Origin: Burkholderiales bacterium
GTDB taxonomy: Bacteria; Pseudomonadota; Gammaproteobacteria; Burkholderiales; Chitinimonadaceae
Assembly (NCBI GenBank): GCA_019234745.1
Contig: JAFAKZ010000293.1
Location: forward strand, 1-15,814
Length of the DNA stretch: 15,814 nt
Reading direction: 5' to 3'
Part shown: positions 1 to 6,183 of the stretch, in pieces
Layout: every line of letters starts with the position of its first letter
Numbering within the stretch: position 1 is the stretch's first letter
Position numbers and translations under genes: made by a program
Notes under the pieces: generated by a model
What the model was told of the DNA's origin: nothing
The model's input: the letters and a program-made list of their open reading frames with translations, nothing else
The model's database searches: none

Positions 1-814
1 CTTCCGACAGGATGACCTGGTGCTGCTTCTCGTCTACCCAGAAGTCGCCCGGGCCATCTTCCGTCTCCTGGCGCTTGAGCTTGGGGGCCACCAGGTTCAT
101 ATGGCCGTACACATCCGTATTGTCGTCGGCCTGGCCCGAGATGATCAGCGGTGTACGCGCCTCGTCGATCAGGATGGAGTCCACTTCATCGACAATGGCG
201 AAGTTGAGCCCGCGCTGAGCGCGCTCGCCAGCCGTGAAGGCCATGTTGTCGCGCAGGTAGTCGAAGCCGTATTCGTTGTTCGTGCCGTAGGTGATGTCGG
301 CGGCGTAGGCAGCCTGCTTCTCCTCGTGCGGTTGCATGCTGCGTACTACACCTACGCTCAAGCCGAGAAAGTTATAGAGACGCCCCATGACGCCCGCATC
401 GCGTGCGGCCAGGTAGTCGTTCACCGTAACCACGTGCACACCCTTGCCGGTCAAGGCGTTCAGGTAGGCCGGCAGCGTGGCCACGAGCGTTTTACCTTCG
501 CCCGTGCGCATTTCGGCGATCTTGCCGTCGTTGAGCACCATGCCGCCGATCAGCTGCACGTCGAAGTGGCGCATGTTCATCACGCGGCGCGAGGCCTCGC
601 GGCACACAGCGAAGGCTTCCGGCAGGATGGCCTGCAGCGTCTCGCCGCGGGCGATACGGTCCTTGAACTCGGTCGTCTTGGCTTGCAGCGCTTCATCGCT
701 CAGCGCCTGCAGGCCGCTCTCCAATGCATTGATTTGGCGCACCACGGCGCCGTATTGCTTCAGCAGGCGATCGTTGCGGCTGCCGAAAACCTTCTTCAAA
801 AGAGTGGAGATCAT
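1..814 (-). CDS. secA: Preprotein translocase ATPase SecA, N-terminal part (runs off the left edge)
   Basis: SecA is the cytoplasmic ATPase that drives unfolded secretory proteins through the SecYEG channel. Only the first 271 codons are present; the gene continues past base 1. The protein begins MISTLLKKVFGSRNDR, the usual SecA opening. The Walker A motif MRTGEGKT places its lysine at residue 108, and the Walker B/DEAD-like motif IVDEVDSILIDEAR places its first Asp at 209. Both positions equal those of E. coli SecA, which confirms the ATG at 812-814. A GGGA Shine-Dalgarno-like stretch lies just upstream. The gene stands behind its own leader, separated from the upstream M23 peptidase gene by a terminator, so it should have its own promoter; I found no convincing -10/-35 pair. 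Nothing in the visible part suggests damage. Confidence 0.97.
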   Translation of the reverse strand, partial: MISTLLKKVFGSRNDRLLKQYGAVVRQINALESGLQALSDEALQAKTTEFKDRIARGETLQAILPEAFAVCREASRRVMNMRHFDVQLIGGMVLNDGKIAEMRTGEGKTLVATLPAYLNALTGKGVHVVTVNDYLAARDAGVMGRLYNFLGLSVGVVRSMQPHEEKQAAYAADITYGTNNEYGFDYLRDNMAFTAGERAQRGLNFAIVDEVDSILIDEARTPLIISGQADDNTDVYGHMNLVAPKLKRQETEDGPGDFWVDEKQHQVILSE

Positions 815-825
815 CGTGTTCCCGC

Positions 826-841
826 GGGCTCGCTAGAGCCC
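826..841 (-). promoter_or_regulatory. Small hairpin in the secA 5' leader
   Basis: A perfect 6-bp stem (GGGCTC / GAGCCC) with a 4-base loop ends about 11 bases before the secA ATG and directly precedes its probable GGGA ribosome-binding stretch. It could tune translation initiation. It is too short to be convincing alone, and its function is inference. Confidence 0.35.
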
Positions 842-871
842 AAACTCCCAGTTCAATGCGTAATAACGCTG

Positions 872-910
872 CACAAAAACACGGCGGATCGGGGAAGCCG
901 ATCCGCCGTG
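872..910 (-). terminator. Rho-independent terminator between the M23 peptidase gene and secA
   Basis: The stem is 13 perfect base pairs (880-892 with 898-910) with a 5-base loop. On the minus strand it is followed at once by GTTTTTG. It lies about 105 bases after the peptidase stop codon and 57 bases before the secA start, so it ends the peptidase transcript and separates the two genes. Confidence 0.85.
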
Positions 911-1015
911 TCGATCAGATTTAGTGTCGATCCTCGCAGGCATACATGAGGGTCGACCTTCAATGCTTCAAGTGTTGCTGGCGGGCGACACTCGCTGCCG
1001 AGTGCGTCCTGCGTC

Positions 1016-1927
1016 TTAGTCGGCAGCCACCGTTTCGCGCCCCGGCTTGGCATCCAGGTGCAGGAAGTAAATCGGGTTCTGCGGCACGCCCTTGTACCGA
1101 ATTTCAAAGTGCAAGTGCGGGCCCGTTGAGCGGCCGGTACTGCCCAGCAAGGCGATCTTCTGCCCCGTCTTCACCGCGTCGCCTTCCTGCACCAAGAGGG
1201 CGGAGGCGTGCGCGTAACGGGAAGTGATGCCGTTGCCATGATCGATCTCGACCATATTACCATACTCGGGGTGATGCTCCGCCCGCACCACCGTGCCGCC
1301 AGCCGCCGCATAGATTGGCGTTCCGATGTCGCCAACGAAATCGACGCCCTCGTGGAAGCTTTGCCGGCCGTTGAACGGATCGATGCGCCAACCGTAGAGC
1401 GACGAACGCAAACCTGTTGAAGTGGGCAGGTTGGCCGGCGGATGCCAGGTATTGAGCTTCTGCTGGGTCAGGATTGCGTCGATGGCATCGTACTGGTCGA
1501 TGGTGTCGGCCAGATGACGATCACTGCTGTCCACCATGGCCTGCAAGTCCTTGAGTCGCATGGCGCGCGACGGGATGTCGGACACATTGCCGCCCTGCGG
1601 AGCCTGTGCGGTGCTGAGAAAGGGCTTGGCGTCGATGCCCGTCTTGCCCGCCACACTACGCGTCAGGCCATCCAACCGCACCATCTGCGCCTGCATCTGC
1701 CCCAGGCGTACGGCCAACAGGTCGATCTGGCGCTGTTGCGCAGCTGGTGTGCCGGGTAGCGTGGGCAGCGTCACGCCCAGCGTACGGGTGAGCGAATAGG
1801 TAGCCCAACTGGCGAGGGTGAGCAGGCCGATCAGTGCCAGGCCGCAGAAGCCCGCCAGCACCCACAGGTGGCCGGGGCCGATGGTGACCGCCTTTGACAG
1901 GCGGTTGGAAACCAGGATGATGTTCAT
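1016..1927 (-). CDS. Membrane-anchored M23 family (LytM/NlpD-like) peptidase
   Basis: The 303-residue protein has a short cytoplasmic N-terminus and one hydrophobic segment at about residues 22-45. A periplasmic linker rich in Q, L and D follows, then a C-terminal M23 (lysostaphin-type) domain. The zinc-binding motifs are intact: HEGVD with His192 and Asp196, and HLHFE with His271 and His273. An active M23 enzyme cuts peptide cross-bridges of peptidoglycan, so a role in cell-wall remodelling is likely. I chose the ATG at 1925-1927 because it gives the family-typical opening MNIILVSNRLSKA; upstream in-frame codons run into the inverted repeat. Shine-Dalgarno pairing is weak. It is divergent from dciA and upstream of secA, a gene order familiar in Burkholderiales. 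Confidence 0.92.
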   Translation of the reverse strand: MNIILVSNRLSKAVTIGPGHLWVLAGFCGLALIGLLTLASWATYSLTRTLGVTLPTLPGTPAAQQRQIDLLAVRLGQMQAQMVRLDGLTRSVAGKTGIDAKPFLSTAQAPQGGNVSDIPSRAMRLKDLQAMVDSSDRHLADTIDQYDAIDAILTQQKLNTWHPPANLPTSTGLRSSLYGWRIDPFNGRQSFHEGVDFVGDIGTPIYAAAGGTVVRAEHHPEYGNMVEIDHGNGITSRYAHASALLVQEGDAVKTGQKIALLGSTGRSTGPHLHFEIRYKGVPQNPIYFLHLDAKPGRETVAAD

Positions 1928-1936
1928 CGCGTTTAT

Positions 1937-2208
1937 CCAGGGTCCGTTGATGCTTGTTTGCCGGTCGCGCCGATCCGAGTTTTGGGGCAGGACTAGGCAC
2001 AACGAGCGCGGCTTAACAGGTTAAGTAAGTGAGTTGTAACAACGTCGTGCCCCAAAAATCGGATCGGCCCTTCGGGTTTGCCCGGGTTGGGGCCTGCTGC
2101 TGCGTTGAAAAGCGCTTGCGTAGACGACTACGCGGCGCGATTTCCGCCTTGCATCAGGCCCCAATCCGGGCAAACGCGATCCGGTAAACAAGCATCAACG
2201 GACCCTAG
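1937..2208. repeat. Nested inverted repeats in the M23 peptidase/dciA divergent spacer
   Basis: The spacer between the two divergent genes (1928-2318) holds no gene but is densely folded. The outer arms 1941-1964 and 2181-2204 match at 23 of 24 positions, and a few more pairs extend them to 1937 and 2208. Inside are two separate inverted repeats: 1971-1989 with 2048-2066 (18 of 19) and 2076-2096 with 2155-2175 (20 of 21). Their loops carry smaller palindromes (TTAACAGGTTAA, GTTGTAACAAC, CGTAG-ACGA-CTACG). Together they could form a three-way junction. The outer left arm lies in the peptidase mRNA leader, 14 bases from its ATG. Promoters for both genes must lie here, but I could not place them confidently. 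The function is unknown. Confidence 0.8.
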
Positions 2209-2318
2209 GCACACGGTACAAATAACGTCCGTGGCCGACAATACTTTAGGGCGCCACATTCGCGGCATCCTCCGGCAAAGCGCATACGGCGCCGCGTTCT
2301 TCGGTTAAGCTCCCCATC

Positions 2319-2762
2319 ATGAGCACGCGCACTTTCCGCAACTTCATGGGCTCGCCCGAACTCGCTAAGCTGCAAAAGCTAGCGAGCTCTCAGCGTCAGC
2401 TCGATCGGCTATGGCAAGCAGCCCTGCCCCCTGAGATGACTGGCCGTACGCGCGTAGTGGGGGTGGACAGAGACTGCTTTGTGGTGTCGACGCGCAGCCC
2501 GGCCATCCTGGCCAAACTTCGGCAGATGGAGTCACGCCTCGTAGAGCGCTTAAACGAAGGTGGGCTGAAAGTTATCTCAATCCGCTGCCGTATTCAAGTC
2601 GAAACTTTGCCGCACGAACGAAAAATTCCTAAGCGAAATCCGGAACTTAGCGCTGCGGCGCTGGATACGCTGGCTGAGGCGGCCGAGACTTTGCCCGACT
2701 CGCCCCTGCGCGAAGCGCTCGCCAATATGGTGGCGAAGCGGCGCGGCAACCCGCATCGTTAG
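2319..2762 (+). CDS. dciA: DciA (DUF721), replicative helicase loader/partner
   Basis: DciA proteins bind the replicative helicase DnaB and are the ancestral bacterial helicase-loading factor in lineages lacking DnaC or DnaI. This 147-residue protein has the DUF721 layout: an N-terminal basic region, then the motif area LDRLWQAALPPEM, followed by the pattern around VVGVDRDCFVVSTRSPAILAK and the QMESRLVERLN helix. A basic C-terminal tail follows. The length is normal for the short proteobacterial form. The ATG at 2319 has no clear Shine-Dalgarno sequence, but no better start exists. In Betaproteobacteria this gene commonly sits next to the M23 peptidase and secA, as here. Downstream, a weak 5-bp hairpin at about 2762-2776 lacks a T-run, so where transcription stops is unclear. 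Confidence 0.88.
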   Translation: MSTRTFRNFMGSPELAKLQKLASSQRQLDRLWQAALPPEMTGRTRVVGVDRDCFVVSTRSPAILAKLRQMESRLVERLNEGGLKVISIRCRIQVETLPHERKIPKRNPELSAAALDTLAEAAETLPDSPLREALANMVAKRRGNPHR

Positions 2763-2808
2763 CCCCACTCAGGGGCACTGCGTGACACGGACGGCGGTGA
2801 GTTTGGGG

Positions 2809-3003
2809 TTAGGCAGCCTTGTTGGCGCCCGGCTGGCGGCGCGCCAGGCACTGGGCGCAACGCCACAGCTTGGTCATGCGCTTACCGGTCACATAGACCT
2901 TGCCGCCTGCTTCCGGGCGGGTGCGCTGGCAGCTGGTGCAATAACGGGTTGCGGGCGTAGTGGAAGCGGTGACGGGGGTGGTAGTAGGCGCTGCTTGAGT
3001 CAT
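2809..3003 (-). CDS. Small zinc-ribbon-like protein with two CxxC pairs
   Basis: This is a 64-residue protein with a Thr/Ala/Pro-rich N-terminal tail of about 20 residues. A compact module with CTSC and CAQC pairs about 28 residues apart follows, then a basic end. Two CxxC pairs suggest one structural zinc; the function is unknown. The frame stays open far upstream, but a longer protein would overlap the 54-residue gene and approach tRNA-Lys, so I chose the ATG at 3001-3003. No Shine-Dalgarno sequence is visible, and only 14 bases separate it from the upstream gene, so translation may depend on that gene. The regular cysteine spacing supports a real gene. Confidence 0.6.
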   Translation of the reverse strand: MTQAAPTTTPVTASTTPATRYCTSCQRTRPEAGGKVYVTGKRMTKLWRCAQCLARRQPGANKAA

Positions 3004-3017
3004 GGCATCAAAAGATA

Positions 3018-3182
3018 TTAAGGATGACGACGGCGGAAAAACGTCAGTAGACCTCTGCGCGAGTTCACCAGCTGGCCACAACGCGGACATTGCCAAACGT
3101 TGGCACCGCCCTTGGAGATGACCATCGTTCCGGACATGTCCGGCGCCTGGTGACCGACGAACCAGCAGAGAATCTGTTTCAT
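3018..3182 (-). CDS. 54-residue hypothetical protein with a Cys/His motif (DUF1660-like)
   Basis: The protein begins MKQILCWFVGH and later carries WQCPRCGQLV, then a basic C-terminal tail. The set C-x4-H plus CxxC resembles the small DUF1660-type proteins (opening with an MK-x-LLC-x-x-GH pattern), which probably bind zinc; the family assignment is from memory and tentative. The ATG at 3180-3182 has an excellent AGGGGAAG Shine-Dalgarno sequence, which rules out longer starts. It lies downstream of tRNA-Lys on the same strand, and the hairpin at 3293-3325 lies between them. It probably shares a transcript with the zinc-ribbon gene 14 bases further on. No function can be assigned. Confidence 0.65.
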   Translation of the reverse strand: MKQILCWFVGHQAPDMSGTMVISKGGANVWQCPRCGQLVNSRRGLLTFFRRRHP

Positions 3183-3292
3183 CTCGCTTCCCCTGCAAAC
3201 TTGCCAAACGACCCGGGCGTACTGCGCGGGATTCGGCCAGGCACAAGGCCGCCCGGCTGACGTACAGCTTGACATACCCGGAACGGAAAGCA

Positions 3293-3325
3293 CAAAGGGT
3301 CACAGCGCTTGGCTGTAACCCTTTG
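3293..3325 (-). terminator. Probable terminator of the tRNA-Lys transcript
   Basis: Arms of 14 bases (3293-3306 and 3312-3325) match at 13 positions around a 5-base loop, starting 9 bases beyond the encoded CCA end. On the minus strand the stem carries AAA on the 5' side and ends CCCTTTG, followed by a weak TGCTTTCC. The short U-tract makes termination probable rather than certain. Confidence 0.6.
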
Positions 3326-3334
3326 AATTTATTC

Positions 3335-3410
3335 TGGTGGGTTGTCACAGATTCGAACTGTGGACCTACGGATTAAGAGTCCGCTGCTCTACCAACTGAG
3401 CTAACAACCC
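3335..3410 (-). tRNA. tRNA-Lys (anticodon CTT)
   Basis: The minus strand folds into a complete cloverleaf of 76 bases including an encoded CCA end. The acceptor stem is GGGTTGT with ACAACCC, the discriminator base is A, the D-arm reads AGCTCAGTTGGTAGAGC, and the T-arm contains GTTCGAATC. The seven-base anticodon loop CTCTTAA puts CTT (bases 3375-3377) at positions 34-36, so it reads AAG lysine codons. A promoter lies about 55 bases upstream and a hairpin terminator directly downstream, so it is probably a single-gene transcript. Confidence 0.97.
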
Positions 3411-3463
3411 AATTCATCCACACTTCACTACTGCTCGGTGCAGGCGAACCTCAAAGAGGGCGG

Positions 3464-3493
3464 ATTGTACATCGACCGATCTCGCCTTGCCAA
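3464..3493 (-). promoter_or_regulatory. Sigma-70 promoter for tRNA-Lys
   Basis: On the minus strand a -35 box TTGGCA (3488-3493) is followed after 18 bases by a -10 box TACAAT (3464-3469). Transcription would start near 3457 and give a leader of about 47 bases before the tRNA. Both boxes match the consensus at most positions, and the placement suits the tRNA. Confidence 0.6.
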
Positions 3494-3504
3494 GGCCCTG
3501 GCCC

Positions 3505-3542
3505 AAAAATGACTGAAAGCCCCGTGCGGCGGGCGCTTTCAG
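3505..3542 (-). terminator. Strong Rho-independent terminator, minus strand
   Basis: CTGAAAGC (3513-3520) pairs with GCTTTCAG (3535-3542), and the stem continues with CCCG/CGGG around a small loop. On the minus strand it is followed by TCATTTTTGGG, a good U-tract. No minus-strand protein gene ends nearby: the next upstream stop codon is 230 bases away at 3773. It therefore marks the end of a non-coding transcript or of a long 3' UTR. Confidence 0.75.
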
Positions 3543-3712
3543 CTGGTTGCTGCAGCCGGGCTGCTTACGAATCTCTGTAAAATCCACTTACGAGCGCAAG
3601 CGAGGCCACCTCGCGGCGGTACCGCAAGGGCATCCCGTGGCTGTATGTCGCTTCGCTCCGACATCCACGTCACGAGGGCGGGGGGAGTGGAATCAATCAG
3701 AGAGAACTGGTT
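3543..3712 (-). ncRNA. Structured RNA, possibly 6S RNA (ssrS)
   Basis: This gene-free stretch folds into a long rod. A closing stem pairs 3572-3577 with 3698-3703. After an internal loop, 3583-3588 pairs with 3686-3691. Further in, 3609-3613 can pair with 3673-3677, and 3636-3640 plus 3645-3650 with 3665-3669 and 3659-3664 form the tip. On the 3' side of the minus-strand RNA, 3600-3605 and 3609-3614 form an alternative 6-bp hairpin. A closing stem, a large central bubble with a small hairpin on its 3' side and an irregular apical stem is the architecture of 6S RNA, which binds RNA polymerase in stationary phase. The terminator just downstream fixes the strand. The exact ends and the 6S identity are inference; a processed 3' UTR of the upstream gene is the alternative. 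I saw no promoter. Confidence 0.45.
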
Positions 3713-3772
3713 GATGTCCCTGCTGCCTTAAGCGCCCGGGTTTCCCGGGCGGAGCGCCATCGTCCAAATCTA

Positions 3773-4363
3773 CTACTTCCCGCCCAGCAAAACTTTCTTG
3801 AGCGAGCGGTCGGCCGGCTGGTCACCCAGCCAGATTTTCAGCAGCGCATTGTAGAAGGCGACGTCGGGCAGCGGCTCGGAAATCTGTTTGCCGTTGAGCT
3901 GCACGATGGTGCCCTGGTTGGGCACCCAGTCCACCGTCACTACGTCGCCGGGGTTGAGGTTGTGGTAGGAGCCGAACATATGGCCGAAGGCGAACATCTG
4001 GTTCACGATCGAGGCGCGCTCTTCGATCGTGGAGTTATTGTGCATGCCTTCCATGAAGGCCTGGCCAAAGGAGTCGGAGTCGACCTTGCGCAGCATGCTC
4101 AGGATAATGCGCTTGGGGCCTGGCGCGGCCAGCACGTCAGCCGTCGTGGTCTTCTTGTCCGTGAGGTAGATGCCCGCCACGTAGACCTTGAACAGCAGCT
4201 TGGTGCGCACGCCGGCGCCATTGAGCTTCAGGTCGAAGTTGGCCACGCGGGCCGTGTCGTCGATCTTGACGCCATTGACCTCAACCGCCTGTGCAACCTG
4301 GGGAAAAAGCAGCGCGCTGCATAACGCCACCAAAAAATGCCTGATGCCAAGACCTGCTTTCAT
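3773..4363 (-). CDS. Secreted chalcone isomerase-like domain protein
   Basis: The 196-residue precursor has a clear Sec signal peptide: basic start MKAGLGIRH, hydrophobic core, and cleavage predicted after AQA at residue 26. The mature part begins with EVNGVKIDD and contains LLFKVYVAGIYL, typical of the bacterial chalcone isomerase-like family (Chalcone_3 type). These bacterial proteins share the fold of plant chalcone isomerase but have no established flavonoid substrate. A periplasmic location and possible binding of a lipid or other small hydrophobic ligand are inference. The ATG at 4361-4363 has a good GGAG Shine-Dalgarno sequence. Downstream, an 8-bp hairpin at 3733-3751 lacks a T-run, so its transcript may read on into the structured RNA region. 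It is divergent from amn. Confidence 0.88.
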   Translation of the reverse strand: MKAGLGIRHFLVALCSALLFPQVAQAVEVNGVKIDDTARVANFDLKLNGAGVRTKLLFKVYVAGIYLTDKKTTTADVLAAPGPKRIILSMLRKVDSDSFGQAFMEGMHNNSTIEERASIVNQMFAFGHMFGSYHNLNPGDVVTVDWVPNQGTIVQLNGKQISEPLPDVAFYNALLKIWLGDQPADRSLKKVLLGGK

Positions 4364-4600
4364 GTCGTCTCCGTCTAGTTATGGTTTGCCGTTGGGGTCG
4401 GCAGGCCGTGCACAGCGCTCTCGGACGAATACGACTGTGAAAACCCATGATGATTCCATGGTTTATGCGGCCTCACTAATACACTCGTAAATTATCCTAT
4501 ATGCCCCGCATAGGCAATGTGATACGCCGCGAAGCCCAAGCGAACGGTTGCTTGAATGACACGGGCAGACAAGTCGCGCGGCGCTATGGATAATGCAGGC

Positions 4601-6091
4601 ATGGCCCATCTTCCCGACTTCATCGCCCCTGCCTCCTTCACCAATGCCGCCGCTGCGCTGGCGCGCGTGCAGGAGATATATGAAAGCAGCATCGCCCACC
4701 TGCGCGAAGCTATGCAGCGCTATGTGGCCGGCGAGGAGCCGCCCGGCCGCATTCGCGCTCACTATCCATTCGCCCGCGTGCACACGCACCGCGATAGCCT
4801 GCGCAAAGGGCGCAACGCCAAACTGAGCTACGGCTTCGTGGCGGGCGCCGGGCGCTTCGAGACGACGCTGACGCGGCCTGACCTGTTCCTGGACTATTAC
4901 GAAGAGCAGTTCCGCCTGCTTTTGGAGAACCACGACTGCGAGCTGGAGATCGGTACCAGCTCCCAGCCCATCCCCATTCATTTCTCCTTTGCCGAGCACG
5001 ACCATATCGAGGGCAACCTGAGCGCCGAGCGCCGTGCCCTGATGCGCGAGATATTCGATCTGCCCGACCTCACGGCCATGGACGACGGCATCGCCAACGG
5101 CACGCACGAGCCGCGCCCGGGCGAGCCGCAGCCGCTGGCGCTCTTTACGGCGCCGCGCGTGGATTATTCGCTGCACCGTCTGCGCCATTACACGGGCACG
5201 GCACCGGAGCATTTCCAGAATTTCGTGCTGTTTACCAACTACCAGTTCTATATCGACGAATTTGTGCGCATGGGGCACGAGGCCATGCAGGACCCGAACA
5301 GTCCCTATGTCGCCTTCGTCGAGCCGGGCAATATCGTCACACGGCGCAAGGGCCTGCCCTCTGTCGCCGGCGACGAGCTGGGCCAGGTGCCGCCACGCCT
5401 GCCGCAGATGCCGGGCTACCACCTGATCCGCGAGGATCGCAGCGGCATCACCATGGTGAATATCGGCGTCGGTCCGGCCAATGCCAAGACCATCACGGAC
5501 CATATCGCCGTGCTGCGTCCGCACGCCTGGGTGATGTTGGGCCATTGCGCCGGCCTGCGCACCACGCAGCAGTTGGGCGACTATGTGTTGGCGCACGGCT
5601 ATGTGCGCGAAGACCATGTGCTGGACGAGGACCTGCCGCTATGGGTGCCCATCCCGGCGCTCGCCGAAATCCAGCTGGCACTGGAGGCAGCCGTCTCGGA
5701 CGTCACGCAGACGCGCGGCGTGGACCTCAAGCGCATCATGCGCACGGGCACGGTGGCGAGCACGGACAACCGCAACTGGGAGCTGCTGCCGGACAACCGC
5801 CCGCAGCGCCGCTTCAGTCAGAGCCGCGCCGTGGCGCTCGATATGGAAAGCGCTACCATCGCCGCCAACGGCTTCCGCTTCCGCGTGCCCTACGGCACCC
5901 TCTTGTGTGTGAGCGACAAGCCCCTGCACGGCGAGATCAAGCTGCCCGGCATGGCCAACCACTTCTACCGCGAGCGGGTGGACCAGCACCTGCGCATTGG
6001 CATCCGCGCGATGGAATTGCTACGCGAACAGGGCGTGGCGCAACTGCACAGCCGCAAGCTGCGCAGCTTTGCCGAGGTGGCATTCCAGTAG
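4601..6091 (+). CDS. amn: AMP nucleosidase
   Basis: AMP nucleosidase splits AMP into adenine and ribose 5-phosphate and so helps control the adenylate pool. From the ATG at 4601 the protein has 496 residues, close to the E. coli enzyme. The N-terminal AMN domain covers about residues 5-165 and includes the pattern RAHYPFARVHTHRDSLRKGR. The C-terminal nucleoside-phosphorylase-like domain carries NIGVGPANAKTITDH, ALDMESATIAANG (Glu416) and VSDKPLHGE; Asp439 there is probably the catalytic acid. The frame also has ATGs at 4556 and 4586. I chose 4601 (MAHLPDFIAPASF) because relatives begin with this segment, though none of the starts has a clear Shine-Dalgarno sequence. It is followed after 92 bases by the glycosyltransferase gene. 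Confidence 0.95.
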   Translation: MAHLPDFIAPASFTNAAAALARVQEIYESSIAHLREAMQRYVAGEEPPGRIRAHYPFARVHTHRDSLRKGRNAKLSYGFVAGAGRFETTLTRPDLFLDYYEEQFRLLLENHDCELEIGTSSQPIPIHFSFAEHDHIEGNLSAERRALMREIFDLPDLTAMDDGIANGTHEPRPGEPQPLALFTAPRVDYSLHRLRHYTGTAPEHFQNFVLFTNYQFYIDEFVRMGHEAMQDPNSPYVAFVEPGNIVTRRKGLPSVAGDELGQVPPRLPQMPGYHLIREDRSGITMVNIGVGPANAKTITDHIAVLRPHAWVMLGHCAGLRTTQQLGDYVLAHGYVREDHVLDEDLPLWVPIPALAEIQLALEAAVSDVTQTRGVDLKRIMRTGTVASTDNRNWELLPDNRPQRRFSQSRAVALDMESATIAANGFRFRVPYGTLLCVSDKPLHGEIKLPGMANHFYRERVDQHLRIGIRAMELLREQGVAQLHSRKLRSFAEVAFQ

Positions 6092-6142
6092 GGCCCCAAA
6101 TCTGCTAACCATTTGGCGGCATTCACAAAATATTCATATCTT

Positions 6143-6179
6143 CGTCATGTGAGCGACACGGCTTCGTCTCACATTGACG
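6143..6179 (+). promoter_or_regulatory. Hairpin in the glycosyltransferase leader, overlapping its ribosome-binding site
   Basis: CGTCATGTGAG (6143-6153) pairs with CTCACATTGACG (6168-6179) over 11 base pairs with a one-base bulge, and about three more pairs extend it inward. Its 3' strand includes part of the weak GACGAG ribosome-binding sequence (6176-6181) five bases before the GT4 ATG. A TTGGCG / TATCTT promoter-like pair (6113-6118 and 6137-6142) lies just upstream. Translational control is inference. Confidence 0.4.
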
Positions 6180-6183
6180 AGTT

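Noticed and set aside
20..949. Long plus-strand open frame opposite secA
   Set aside because: It is the antisense shadow of a clear SecA frame and extends through the terminator; its protein has no recognisable domain.
2078..2308. 76-residue plus-strand frame within the nested repeat
   Set aside because: It runs through the hairpins of the repeat and has no ribosome-binding site; it is a by-product of the repeat sequence.
3004..3348. N-terminal extension of the zinc-ribbon protein up to 179 residues
   Set aside because: The extension would overlap the 54-residue gene, the terminator and the 3' end of tRNA-Lys, so the start at 3003 was preferred.
3733..3751. 8-bp GC-rich hairpin after the chalcone isomerase-like gene as a terminator
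   Set aside because: The minus-strand side lacks a T-run, so termination cannot be supported.
4463..5617. 384-residue minus-strand frame opposite amn
   Set aside because: It is antisense to AMP nucleosidase, which has full family motifs; the composition is typical of a high-GC shadow frame.
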